Below are positions 34,096 through 41,311 of a stretch of 64,000 nt of DNA, one piece after another. The stretch's first letter is position 1, and the number at the start of each line of letters is the position of its first letter. A model generated the notes under the pieces. That model was not told the DNA's origin and made no database searches. It saw nothing but the letters and a program-made list of their open reading frames with translations. Source of the stretch: Oscillospiraceae bacterium (GTDB lineage: Bacteria; Bacillota; Clostridia; Oscillospirales; Oscillospiraceae); contig JAHHSD010000002.1 of assembly GCA_020025425.1 (NCBI GenBank), positions 41,265-105,264 of the forward strand, written 5' to 3'. A program made the translations under genes and the position numbers.

Positions 34096-35757
34096 TCACT
34101 CAAGAATTGCGCCTTTCGCCGCCGAGGCCACCTGCTTTGCGTAGCGGGCCAGATATCCCGTGGTCACCTTGGGCGGGGGGCACACCCACTTGGCCCGGCG
34201 GGCCTCCAGGACCTGGTCCTCCACCAGCAGGTTGATGGAATAGTTGGCGATGTCGATGCAGATGCGGTCGCCCTCCTCCACCAGTGCGATGAGACCGCCC
34301 TGGGCAGCCTCCGGACACACATGGCCGATGGAGGCGCCCCGGGTGGCACCGGAGAAGCGGCCGTCGGTGATGAGGGCCACCTCCTTGTCCAGCCCCATAC
34401 CGGCAATGGCGGAGGTGGGGTTGAGCATCTCCCGCATGCCGGGTCCCCCCTTGGGGCCCTCGTAGCGGATGACCACCACGTCGCCGGAGACGATCTTGCC
34501 GGCGTAGATGGCGGCAATGGCGTCGTCCTCGCTGTCAAAGACCCGGGCGGGGCCGGTGTGGCACATCATTTCGGGGGCCACTGCGCTGCGCTTGACCACG
34601 CAGCCCTCCCTGGCCAGATTGCCAAAGAGCACGGCAATGCCGCCATCCTGGGAATAGGGCTGGTCGATGGGGCGGATCAGCTGGGGGTCGCGGTTGACCA
34701 CGCCCTCCAGATTCTCCGCCACTGTCTTTCCGGTGACCGTGAGACAGCCGGTGTCCAGCAGGTCCTTCTTTGTCAGCTCCTTCATCACAGCGCTGACCCC
34801 GCCCGCCCGGTCCAGGTCCTCCATGTAGGTGTCCCCGGCGGGAGCCAGATGGCACAGGTTGGGAGTGCGGGCAGAGATCTGGTTGGACAGCTCCAGCGGC
34901 AGCTCCACGCCGCACTCGTGGGCGATGGCAGGGAGATGCAGCATGGTGTTGGTGGAGCAGCCCAGGGCCATATCCACCGTCTCGGCGTTGTGGAAGGCGG
35001 CGGCAGTCATGATATCCCGGGGGCGGATGTTCCGCTCCACCAGCTCCATGATTTTCATGCCCGCGTGCTTGGCCAGCCGCAGCCGGGCCGCCATGACGGC
35101 GGGGATAGTGCCGTTGCCAGGGAGGGCCATGCCGATGGCCTCGGTCAGGCAGTTCATGGAGTTGGCGGTATACATACCGGAGCAGGAGCCGCAGGTGGGG
35201 CAGGCGTTCTGCTCGTACTCCTCCACTCCCTCGGCGTCCAGCGTCCCGGCATAGTAGGAGCCCACGGCCTCAAACATGTGGCTGAGACAGGTGCGGCGGC
35301 CGTCATTGAGCCGCCCCGCCAGCATGGGGCCGCCGGAGCAGAAGATGGCGGGGATGTTGACCCGGGCGGCGGCCATGAGCAGGCCGGGCACGTTCTTGTC
35401 GCAGTTGGGGATCATCACCAGGCCGTCAAACTGGTGGGCCATGGCCATGGCCTCGGTGGAGTCGGCGATGAGATCCCGGGTAACCAGCGAATACTTCATG
35501 CCTGTGTGGCCCATGGCGATCCCGTCGCACACAGCAATGGCGGGAAACTCAATGGGGGTGCCGCCGGCGGCGCGGACGCCGGCCTTGACGGCCTCGGCGA
35601 TCTTATCCAGATTCATATGGCCGGGGACGATCTCGTTATAGGAGCAGACCACACCGATCAGGGGGCGCTCCAGCTCCTCCTTGGTATAGCCCAGGGCATA
35701 AAAGAGGGAGCGGTTGGGGGCGCATGGGACGCCGGATTTCACACTGTCGCTACGCAT
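34096..35757 (-). CDS. ilvD: Dihydroxy-acid dehydratase
   Basis: 553 residues. Family blocks with cluster ligands: [14 protein letters not shown] (Cys about 119), GTCGSC-type [19 protein letters not shown] (Cys about 190) and the early [14 protein letters not shown]. The C-terminus has [15 protein letters not shown]. An iron-sulfur dehydratase that makes 2-oxoisovalerate and 2-oxo-3-methylvalerate. It is oxygen-labile in many species, in keeping with an anaerobe. Follows ilvC by 29 nt. Confidence 0.97.
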   Translation of the reverse strand: MRSDSVKSGVPCAPNRSLFYALGYTKEELERPLIGVVCSYNEIVPGHMNLDKIAEAVKAGVRAAGGTPIEFPAIAVCDGIAMGHTGMKYSLVTRDLIADSTEAMAMAHQFDGLVMIPNCDKNVPGLLMAAARVNIPAIFCSGGPMLAGRLNDGRRTCLSHMFEAVGSYYAGTLDAEGVEEYEQNACPTCGSCSGMYTANSMNCLTEAIGMALPGNGTIPAVMAARLRLAKHAGMKIMELVERNIRPRDIMTAAAFHNAETVDMALGCSTNTMLHLPAIAHECGVELPLELSNQISARTPNLCHLAPAGDTYMEDLDRAGGVSAVMKELTKKDLLDTGCLTVTGKTVAENLEGVVNRDPQLIRPIDQPYSQDGGIAVLFGNLAREGCVVKRSAVAPEMMCHTGPARVFDSEDDAIAAIYAGKIVSGDVVVIRYEGPKGGPGMREMLNPTSAIAGMGLDKEVALITDGRFSGATRGASIGHVCPEAAQGGLIALVEEGDRICIDIANYSINLLVEDQVLEARRAKWVCPPPKVTTGYLARYAKQVASAAKGAILE

Positions 35758-35786
35758 ATCTATCGACCTTTCCTGTCAGAGTTGGA

Positions 35787-36806
35787 TCAGTTGCTGGCGG
35801 TATCGGGATCGGCGTCGTCACCCCACAGCATGTTCTTGCGCAGCTCGGCGCCCACGGTCTCCATGGGGTGCTTGGCCAGCATCCGGCGGGAGGCGTTGAA
35901 GAAGGTGCGGCCGTTCTTGTTCTCGGCAATCCACTGGCCGGCAAACTTGCCGTTCTGGATGTCGGTGAGGACCGCCTTCATGTTGGCCTTGGTCTGCTCA
36001 TAGGGCAGGACTCTGGGGCCGGAGACGTACTCGCCGTACTCGGCGGTATCGGAGATGGAGTAGTTCATCATGGCCACGCCGCCCTTGTTCACCAGGTCGA
36101 TGATCAGCTTCATCTCGTGGATGCACTCGAAATAGGCGTTCTCGGGCTCGTAACCGGCCTCCACCAGAGTCTCGAAGCCGCACTTCATCAGCTCGACCAC
36201 GCCGCCGCACAGCACGGCCTGCTCGCCGAACAGATCGGTCTCGGTCTCGTCCTGGAAGGTGGTCTCCATCACGCCGCCCCGGGCGCCGCCAATGCCGGCG
36301 GCATAGGCCAGGCCCAGCTCATAGGCCTTGCCGGTGGCGTTCTGCTCCACGGCCAGCAGGCAGGGGACGCCCTTGCCGTTGACATAGGTGGAGCGGACGG
36401 TGTGGCCGGGGCCCTTGGGGGCGATCATCACCACATCCACGTCGGCGGGGGGCACGATCTGCTTGAAGTGGATGTTGAAGCCGTGGGCAAACATAAGCAT
36501 GTTGCCGGCCTCCAGGCCGGGGGCGATATCCTTCTGATAGACAGCGGCCTGGACCTCGTCGTTGATCAGCACCATGACCAGGTCGCCCCACTTGGCGGCG
36601 TCGGCCACGGACATGACCTTCAGGCCGGCCTTCTCTGCGTTGGCCCAGTTCTTGGAGCCGGGGCGCAGACCCACGCACACGTCACAGCCGGACTCCTTCA
36701 GGTTGAGGGCGTGGGCGTGGCCCTGGGAGCCGTATCCGATGATGGCAACGTGCTTGCCCTTCAGTTCGTTCAGGTCGCAATCCTTCTCATAATACATCTT
36801 AGCCAT
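35787..36806 (-). CDS. ilvC: Ketol-acid reductoisomerase, class I
   Basis: 339 residues, class I length. Rossmann motif [17 protein letters not shown] (about 25-41), cofactor loop [15 protein letters not shown] and [15 protein letters not shown] [14 protein letters not shown]. The C-terminal knotted domain carries the catalytic acids ([13 protein letters not shown] and [12 protein letters not shown]). It isomerises and reduces acetolactate or acetohydroxybutyrate. Preceded by a good ribosome site in a 50-nt gap after ilvN. Confidence 0.97.
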   Translation of the reverse strand: MAKMYYEKDCDLNELKGKHVAIIGYGSQGHAHALNLKESGCDVCVGLRPGSKNWANAEKAGLKVMSVADAAKWGDLVMVLINDEVQAAVYQKDIAPGLEAGNMLMFAHGFNIHFKQIVPPADVDVVMIAPKGPGHTVRSTYVNGKGVPCLLAVEQNATGKAYELGLAYAAGIGGARGGVMETTFQDETETDLFGEQAVLCGGVVELMKCGFETLVEAGYEPENAYFECIHEMKLIIDLVNKGGVAMMNYSISDTAEYGEYVSGPRVLPYEQTKANMKAVLTDIQNGKFAGQWIAENKNGRTFFNASRRMLAKHPMETVGAELRKNMLWGDDADPDTASN

Positions 36807-36856
36807 AATAAATTACTCCTTTTATAATAAATTGGTTGATTGACAATGAATCAGAC

Positions 36857-37417
36857 TTAAAGGGCACGCTTGCCCAGGTTGAACTCGGTGGTCTCCTTGC
36901 GCTCGTCGCTGATGGTGTACTGGCCCCGCTCCAGGGCCACCATGCCGGTCCGCACCAGCTCCAGTATGCCAAATTCCTCCATCAGCTTTTCCAGCGCCAC
37001 ATTTTTGGACTCCTCGCCGATGACCGCCAGGGTGAGGGACTTGGGGGACACATCCAGAATGGCGGCTCTGAAAATATTGGCCATCTGGATGACCTCAGTG
37101 CGGGTGGCCCGGTCCTCCGCCCTAACCTTGACCATGACCAGCTCACGCCGGATGGAATTTTCCGGGTCCAGCAGCTGCACCGAATAGACGGCGAACTGTT
37201 TTTGGAGCTGATTGATAATCTGTCTGATCTGGAGATCGTCGCCCATGACCTCAATGGTGATGCGGGAGACATCGGGCTGATCGGTGGTGCCCACGGCCAG
37301 GGATTCGATGTTATAGCCCTTCCGGGAGAAGAGGCGGGACACCTGGCTGAGCACGCCGGCCGAGTTTTCCACCAGCACAGACAGGGTATGCCGGGTAAAG
37401 TTTGAAGTTCCGTTCAT
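36857..37417 (-). CDS. ilvN: Acetolactate synthase regulatory (small) subunit
   Basis: 186 residues. N-terminal ACT domain with the valine-feedback signature (HTLSVLVENSAGVLSQVSRL, then FSRKGYNIESLAVG) and the usual C-terminal ALS_ss_C domain ending near VALERGQYTI. It activates the catalytic subunit and gives valine feedback. AAGGAGGTGAAGAT precedes the ATG, 12 nt after ilvB. Confidence 0.95.
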   Translation of the reverse strand: MNGTSNFTRHTLSVLVENSAGVLSQVSRLFSRKGYNIESLAVGTTDQPDVSRITIEVMGDDLQIRQIINQLQKQFAVYSVQLLDPENSIRRELVMVKVRAEDRATRTEVIQMANIFRAAILDVSPKSLTLAVIGEESKNVALEKLMEEFGILELVRTGMVALERGQYTISDERKETTEFNLGKRAL

Positions 37418-37429
37418 ATCTTCACCTCC

Positions 37430-39133
37430 TTAATCCAGCAGCAGCTCAGTCACCGGACTTCCGGCGCTGACCATGGGGTGGACCTTTTTGTCTCGATTGA
37501 TCATACACTCGATGAGATAGGGCCGCCCGGCGGCAGCTGCGGTTTCAAAGGCCGCTTCAAACTGTTGCCGGTTCTCCACCCTGGCCGATTCGATGCCGTA
37601 GGCTGCGGCCAGCAGCTGGAAGTCGGGACCCCGGTCGGCCAGGTTGGTCTGGGAGTACCGCTGGTGATACAGCAGATCCTGCCACTGTCTCACCATGCCC
37701 AGGGAGCCGTTGTTAAAGACGATGATGACCACCGGGATGTTGTAGTGCTCCATTGTACACATCTCGTTGCAGTTCATGCGGAACCCGCCGTCGCCGCAGC
37801 AGAGCACCACCAGCTTGTCGGGATTGCCCAGCTTGGCCCCCATGGCCGCCCCCATGCCGAAGCCCATGGAGCCGAAGCCGCCGGAGGTGATGAGCTGTCC
37901 CGGATGGGAGAAGTGGTAGTACTGGGCCGACCACATCTGGTGCTGGCCCACGTCGGTGGCGATGATGGCGCTGTTGTCGATCTTCTGGATGCTCTCCAGG
38001 ATCTCATTGGGCTGGAGATCGGATTCCAGCGCCAGCGGGGGCTCCTTGCGGGAGAATACGTGCTCACGCCACTGGGACAGGTCCTTCACAGGCAGGTTTT
38101 CGTTGAGCAGTGCCAGCACCTCCCGGGCGTCTCCGATGATGTGGTGGTCGGTGAGGACGTTTTTATCCACCTCGGAGCGGTCGATGTCGATGTGGACGAT
38201 CTTGGCCTGACGGGCAAAGGAGGCGGGGCTGGTGGCCACCCGGTCGGAGAACCGGCAGCCGATGGCGATGAGCAGATCGCACTCCCCGGTGGCCAGATTG
38301 GAGGCCCGGGAGCCGTGCATGCCGATCATGCCGGTGGTCAGCGGGTGGTCCCCCGGCAGGGCGCCCGCCCCCATGAGGGTGATGGCGGTGGGGACCCCCA
38401 GGCTCTCCACGAATTTGCGGAACTCCTGCACCGCACCCTTGGACCGGATGACGCCGCCGCCCACCAGCACCATGGGGCGCTGGGAGTCCCGGATCATCTC
38501 CAGCAGGGTGTTGATGTCATCCAGGTTGATCTGTGGGGTGTTGAGGTCGTGGGCCGCTCTGCGCTGCATGGCGGCCAGTCTGCCGTGGGCCCCGTGGACC
38601 TCCATGGGCAGGAACTCGTACTCCGCCTTCTCCGCGGTGACATTTTTTGCAATGTCGATGAGGACGGGGCCGGGGCGGCTGCTGCGGGCTATGGCGAAGG
38701 CCTCCCGGATCACATCGGCCAGCTGGTTCACATCCTTGACCAGGTAGTTGCACTTGGTGATTGGCATGGAGATGCCGGTGATGTCAACCTCCTGAAAGGA
38801 GTCCTTCCCGATCAGGTTTTCCGACACGTTGCAGGTGATGAATACCACCGGGGAGGAGTCCATGTAGGCTGTGGCAATGCCGGTGACCAGGTTGGTGGCT
38901 CCCGGGCCCGAGGTGGCCAGACATACCCCAACCCTGCCAGTGCTGCGGGCATAGCCGTCTGCGGCGTGGGCCGCGCCCTGCTCGTGGGCGGTCAGAATGT
39001 GATGGATGCGGTCCTGATAGTCGTAGAGCGCGTCATACACATTGAGAATGGTACCGCCGGGGTAGCCGAAAATAGTATCCACTTTTTGCTCCAACAGTGT
39101 TTCCACAATGATCTGGGCACCGGTGAGTTCCAT
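37430..39133 (-). CDS. ilvB: Acetolactate synthase catalytic (large) subunit
   Basis: 567 residues. ThDP enzyme: FGYPGGTILNVYDAL, the activating Glu-51 in AHEQGAAHAADGYAR, FQEVD (FAD-type ALS mark), GMIGMHGSRASNLA and the ThDP site GDGGFRMNCNEM with FNNGSLGMVRQWQ. It condenses pyruvate with pyruvate or 2-oxobutyrate. AGGAGG before the ATG at 39133 lies right after the leader terminator, so expression depends on read-through of the attenuator. Confidence 0.97.
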   Translation of the reverse strand: MELTGAQIIVETLLEQKVDTIFGYPGGTILNVYDALYDYQDRIHHILTAHEQGAAHAADGYARSTGRVGVCLATSGPGATNLVTGIATAYMDSSPVVFITCNVSENLIGKDSFQEVDITGISMPITKCNYLVKDVNQLADVIREAFAIARSSRPGPVLIDIAKNVTAEKAEYEFLPMEVHGAHGRLAAMQRRAAHDLNTPQINLDDINTLLEMIRDSQRPMVLVGGGVIRSKGAVQEFRKFVESLGVPTAITLMGAGALPGDHPLTTGMIGMHGSRASNLATGECDLLIAIGCRFSDRVATSPASFARQAKIVHIDIDRSEVDKNVLTDHHIIGDAREVLALLNENLPVKDLSQWREHVFSRKEPPLALESDLQPNEILESIQKIDNSAIIATDVGQHQMWSAQYYHFSHPGQLITSGGFGSMGFGMGAAMGAKLGNPDKLVVLCCGDGGFRMNCNEMCTMEHYNIPVVIIVFNNGSLGMVRQWQDLLYHQRYSQTNLADRGPDFQLLAAAYGIESARVENRQQFEAAFETAAAAGRPYLIECMINRDKKVHPMVSAGSPVTELLLD

Positions 39134-39151
39134 AGCTAATCCTCCTGAACG

Positions 39152-39191
39152 TATAAAAATAAGCCTGTGGCTAAACATGAGCCACAGGCTT
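39152..39191 (-). terminator. Attenuator terminator of the ilv leader
   Basis: On the minus strand a perfect 12-bp stem AAGCCTGTGGCT / AGCCACAGGCTT is followed by ATTTTTAT, immediately before the ilvB ribosome site. It can switch transcription off after the leader peptide. Confidence 0.85.
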
Positions 39192-39234
39192 GCTTTGCGT
39201 TGTGTTTGGGTGGTATCTGCAACCGCTCCCGCGT

Positions 39235-39339
39235 TCACAACCAGCTGAAGGCATCACATTTAGCACTATTCTCATTCGTACGTACTACGATGAAAATAAT
39301 GCTAATAATGACGATAATCAGACTGGTATGAAGCATCAT
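39235..39339 (-). CDS. ilv leader peptide (34 residues, Ile/Val/Leu-rich)
   Basis: The ORF begins with two ATG codons (39339 and 39336), is preceded by AAAGGAG at 8-nt spacing and ends in TGA at 39235. Residues 7-19 read LIIVIISIIFIVV: in all there are eight Ile, three Val and three Leu codons. It lies between a promoter and a terminator upstream of ilvB, the arrangement of ribosome-mediated attenuation. Stalling for lack of Ile, Val or Leu should favour read-through. I do not have the alternative antiterminator helix worked out; a GTTGTG/CACAAC pair in the 45 nt after the stop may be part of it. Confidence 0.8.
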   Translation of the reverse strand: MMLHTSLIIVIISIIFIVVRTNENSAKCDAFSWL

Positions 39340-39404
39340 GTCAGCGGCTCCTTTCTTCCTTACCGGGAGGGAAATCCTGGGTGAGCTCCCTCTCTTGGTT
39401 TCAT

Positions 39405-39433
39405 ACTTTATCACTTGCGCTCAGTAAAGTCAA
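39405..39433 (-). promoter_or_regulatory. Promoter of the ilv leader and operon
   Basis: On the minus strand TTGACT (39433-39428), a 17-bp spacer and TAAAGT (39410-39405). Confidence 0.65.
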
Positions 39434-39493
39434 CCATTATTTTTCAGACTTTTTCTTTCTCCGCCGGGTACGGAAATTTTTTCAAAAAGCGTC

Positions 39494-39522
39494 TTGACAG
39501 CCAGATTATTTTGTGCTTTAAT
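39494..39522 (+). promoter_or_regulatory. Promoter of the T-box operon
   Basis: TTGACA at 39494-39499, a 17-bp spacer and TTTAAT at 39517-39522. Predicted transcript start near 39529. Confidence 0.75.
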
Positions 39523-39528
39523 ACGGGA

Positions 39529-39867
39529 CAAATACAGGATCGCCTGTTATTCCGCAGCGGCAGTGTGTCCCCGAACCACCCGCTGTAAATTTCAAATCAT
39601 GAAAATGACACTGAAGGAGTTATGCGTTTCTTGGGCGCTTCAGAGAGCCGACGGCTGGTGTGAGTCGGTGCCAAAGAGAATCTGCAGTCTGTCTCCTGAG
39701 TCGGCTTTGCGAACGCCAAAGGCCAGTAGTGAAGCACGGTCGCCCCGTTACCGGCTGTGGACTTGTTTGAGTCCGAGAGAGATCCAATCCCGCAAGGGAT
39801 GGGTAACCAGGGTGGTACCGCGAAAGCTTTTTCGTCCCTGAGGCAAATTGCCTCAGGGACTTTTTTT
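39529..39867 (+). promoter_or_regulatory. T-box riboswitch with terminator
   Basis: The universal T-box AGGGTGGTACCGCG lies at 39809-39822. Upstream is stem I: AGGAG (39615-39619) pairs with CTCCT (39693-39697), and AGAGAG, a CCGAC/GTCGG helix and the GGCTGGTG distal loop are present. The terminator is a perfect 11-bp stem (39834-39844 with 39850-39860) followed by seven T. Uncharged tRNA should block termination. The specifier is not certain by eye: a CTG (Leu, 39682 or 39689) and a GTC (Val, 39687) lie on the expected 3' side of stem I. Confidence 0.92.
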
Positions 39868-39892
39868 ATCCATTGAAAGGGGTAGGGAGAGT

Positions 39893-41311
39893 ATGAAAAC
39901 CATTCGTATCAGCGACATCACGATGAAGCAGGGGACCCAGTCGGGTCGATATGCGTTGACCTTCCGGGAGAAGCTGGAGGTATCCAAGCTGCTGGACCGT
40001 CTGGGGGTATCCGTAGTGGAGCTGGAGGGGATCACCCAGCAGAAAATCGATTCCCTGCGCATCAAATCCATTGCCGCCATTGTGAAAAACAGCATCGTGG
40101 CCGTCCCCGTGGGGCTGTCCGAGGAGCAGGTGGAGCTGGTATGGACCGCCCTGAAGGAGGCCCCACACCCCCGGCTCCAGGTGGTGGCGCCGGTCAGCCC
40201 GGTGCAGATGGAGTATCTGTTCCACAAAAAAAGCTCCGCCATGCTGGCCGATGCGCAGGCCGCCATCCTCGCGTGCAAAAAGCGGACGGAGGATGTGGAG
40301 TTTGTGGCGGACGACGCCACCCGCAGCGACCCGGAATTTCTCTACCGCATGATCCGCATGGCCATCGGCGCAGGCGCCGGACTGATCACGGTCTGCGACA
40401 CCGCCGGAGCCATGCTGCCCAGTGAATTTTCCACCTTCCTGGATGAGCTTTACACCCAGGTGCCCGAGCTCTCCCAGGTGGAGCTGGGCGTCTCCTGCTC
40501 CGATGCCCTGTCCATGGCCGACGCCTGTGCCATGGCTGCGGTATGCCGGGGCGCTATGGAGGTGAAGGCGGCGGCCTATCGGGTGGACACAGTCTCTCTG
40601 GCCAACCTGACCAAGCTGCTGGCCAGCAAGGAGGATCTGTGCGGCGCCCGCTGCACCGTCCGCACCACGGAGCTCAAGCGCAGCCTCAACCAGATCAACT
40701 GGATGTGCCAGACCAGCCGCAGCAAGCTGTCCCCCTTCGACAACGGAGCGGGCCAGACCGACAATGAGCTGGCCCTGACCTGCCACGATGACCGCGCCGC
40801 CGTGGATCACGCGGTGGAGGGGCTGGGCTACGACCTGTCCGAGGAGGACCGAACCCGGGTATGGGAGGCCTTCCAGCGCATGGCGGTCCACAAGAAAAAG
40901 GTGGGGGCCAGAGAGCTGGACGCCATTGTGGCCTCGGCGGCCATGCAGGTGCCGGACATCTACCATCTGGAGGCCTATGCCATCAACACCGACAACGTGA
41001 TGGGCGCCACCGCCCACATCAAGGTCCGGTACAAGGATCAGGTGCTGGACGGACTGTCCGCTGGTGACGGACCGGTAGACGCCTCTTTCCTGGCCATTGA
41101 GCAGATCGCAGGCTGTCACTACGAGCTGGATGACTTCCAGATCCAGGCTGTTACCGAGGGTCGCGAGGCCCTGGGCGAGACGGTGGTCAAGCTGCGCTAC
41201 AACGGAAAGCTGTATTCCGGACGCGGACTCTCCACCGATATTTCCGCCGCCAGCATCCTGGCCTATATCAACGCATTGAACAAAATTGTCTATGAGGAGG
41301 AGATGGCATGA
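39893..41311 (+). CDS. LeuA (2-isopropylmalate synthase) homologue lacking catalytic residues
   Basis: 472 residues, colinear with LeuA: TIM-barrel part 1-270 and an intact-looking C-terminal LeuA regulatory domain (about 375-472, TAHIKVRYKDQVLDGLSAGDGPVDA). The active site has gone. In DTTLRDGEQ of LeuA the Arg, Asp and Glu become Lys-12, Gln-13 and Thr-15 (DITMKQGTQ). The metal-binding HCHND becomes VSCSD (200-204), and the INGIGERAGN block is unrecognisable. Yet EFVADDATRSDPEFLY (137-151) is strictly LeuA-like. It is probably a pseudoenzyme, perhaps a leucine sensor or partner subunit, or an enzyme with new chemistry. First gene after the T-box; overlaps the next gene by 4 nt (ATGA). Confidence 0.85.
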   Translation: MKTIRISDITMKQGTQSGRYALTFREKLEVSKLLDRLGVSVVELEGITQQKIDSLRIKSIAAIVKNSIVAVPVGLSEEQVELVWTALKEAPHPRLQVVAPVSPVQMEYLFHKKSSAMLADAQAAILACKKRTEDVEFVADDATRSDPEFLYRMIRMAIGAGAGLITVCDTAGAMLPSEFSTFLDELYTQVPELSQVELGVSCSDALSMADACAMAAVCRGAMEVKAAAYRVDTVSLANLTKLLASKEDLCGARCTVRTTELKRSLNQINWMCQTSRSKLSPFDNGAGQTDNELALTCHDDRAAVDHAVEGLGYDLSEEDRTRVWEAFQRMAVHKKKVGARELDAIVASAAMQVPDIYHLEAYAINTDNVMGATAHIKVRYKDQVLDGLSAGDGPVDASFLAIEQIAGCHYELDDFQIQAVTEGREALGETVVKLRYNGKLYSGRGLSTDISAASILAYINALNKIVYEEEMA

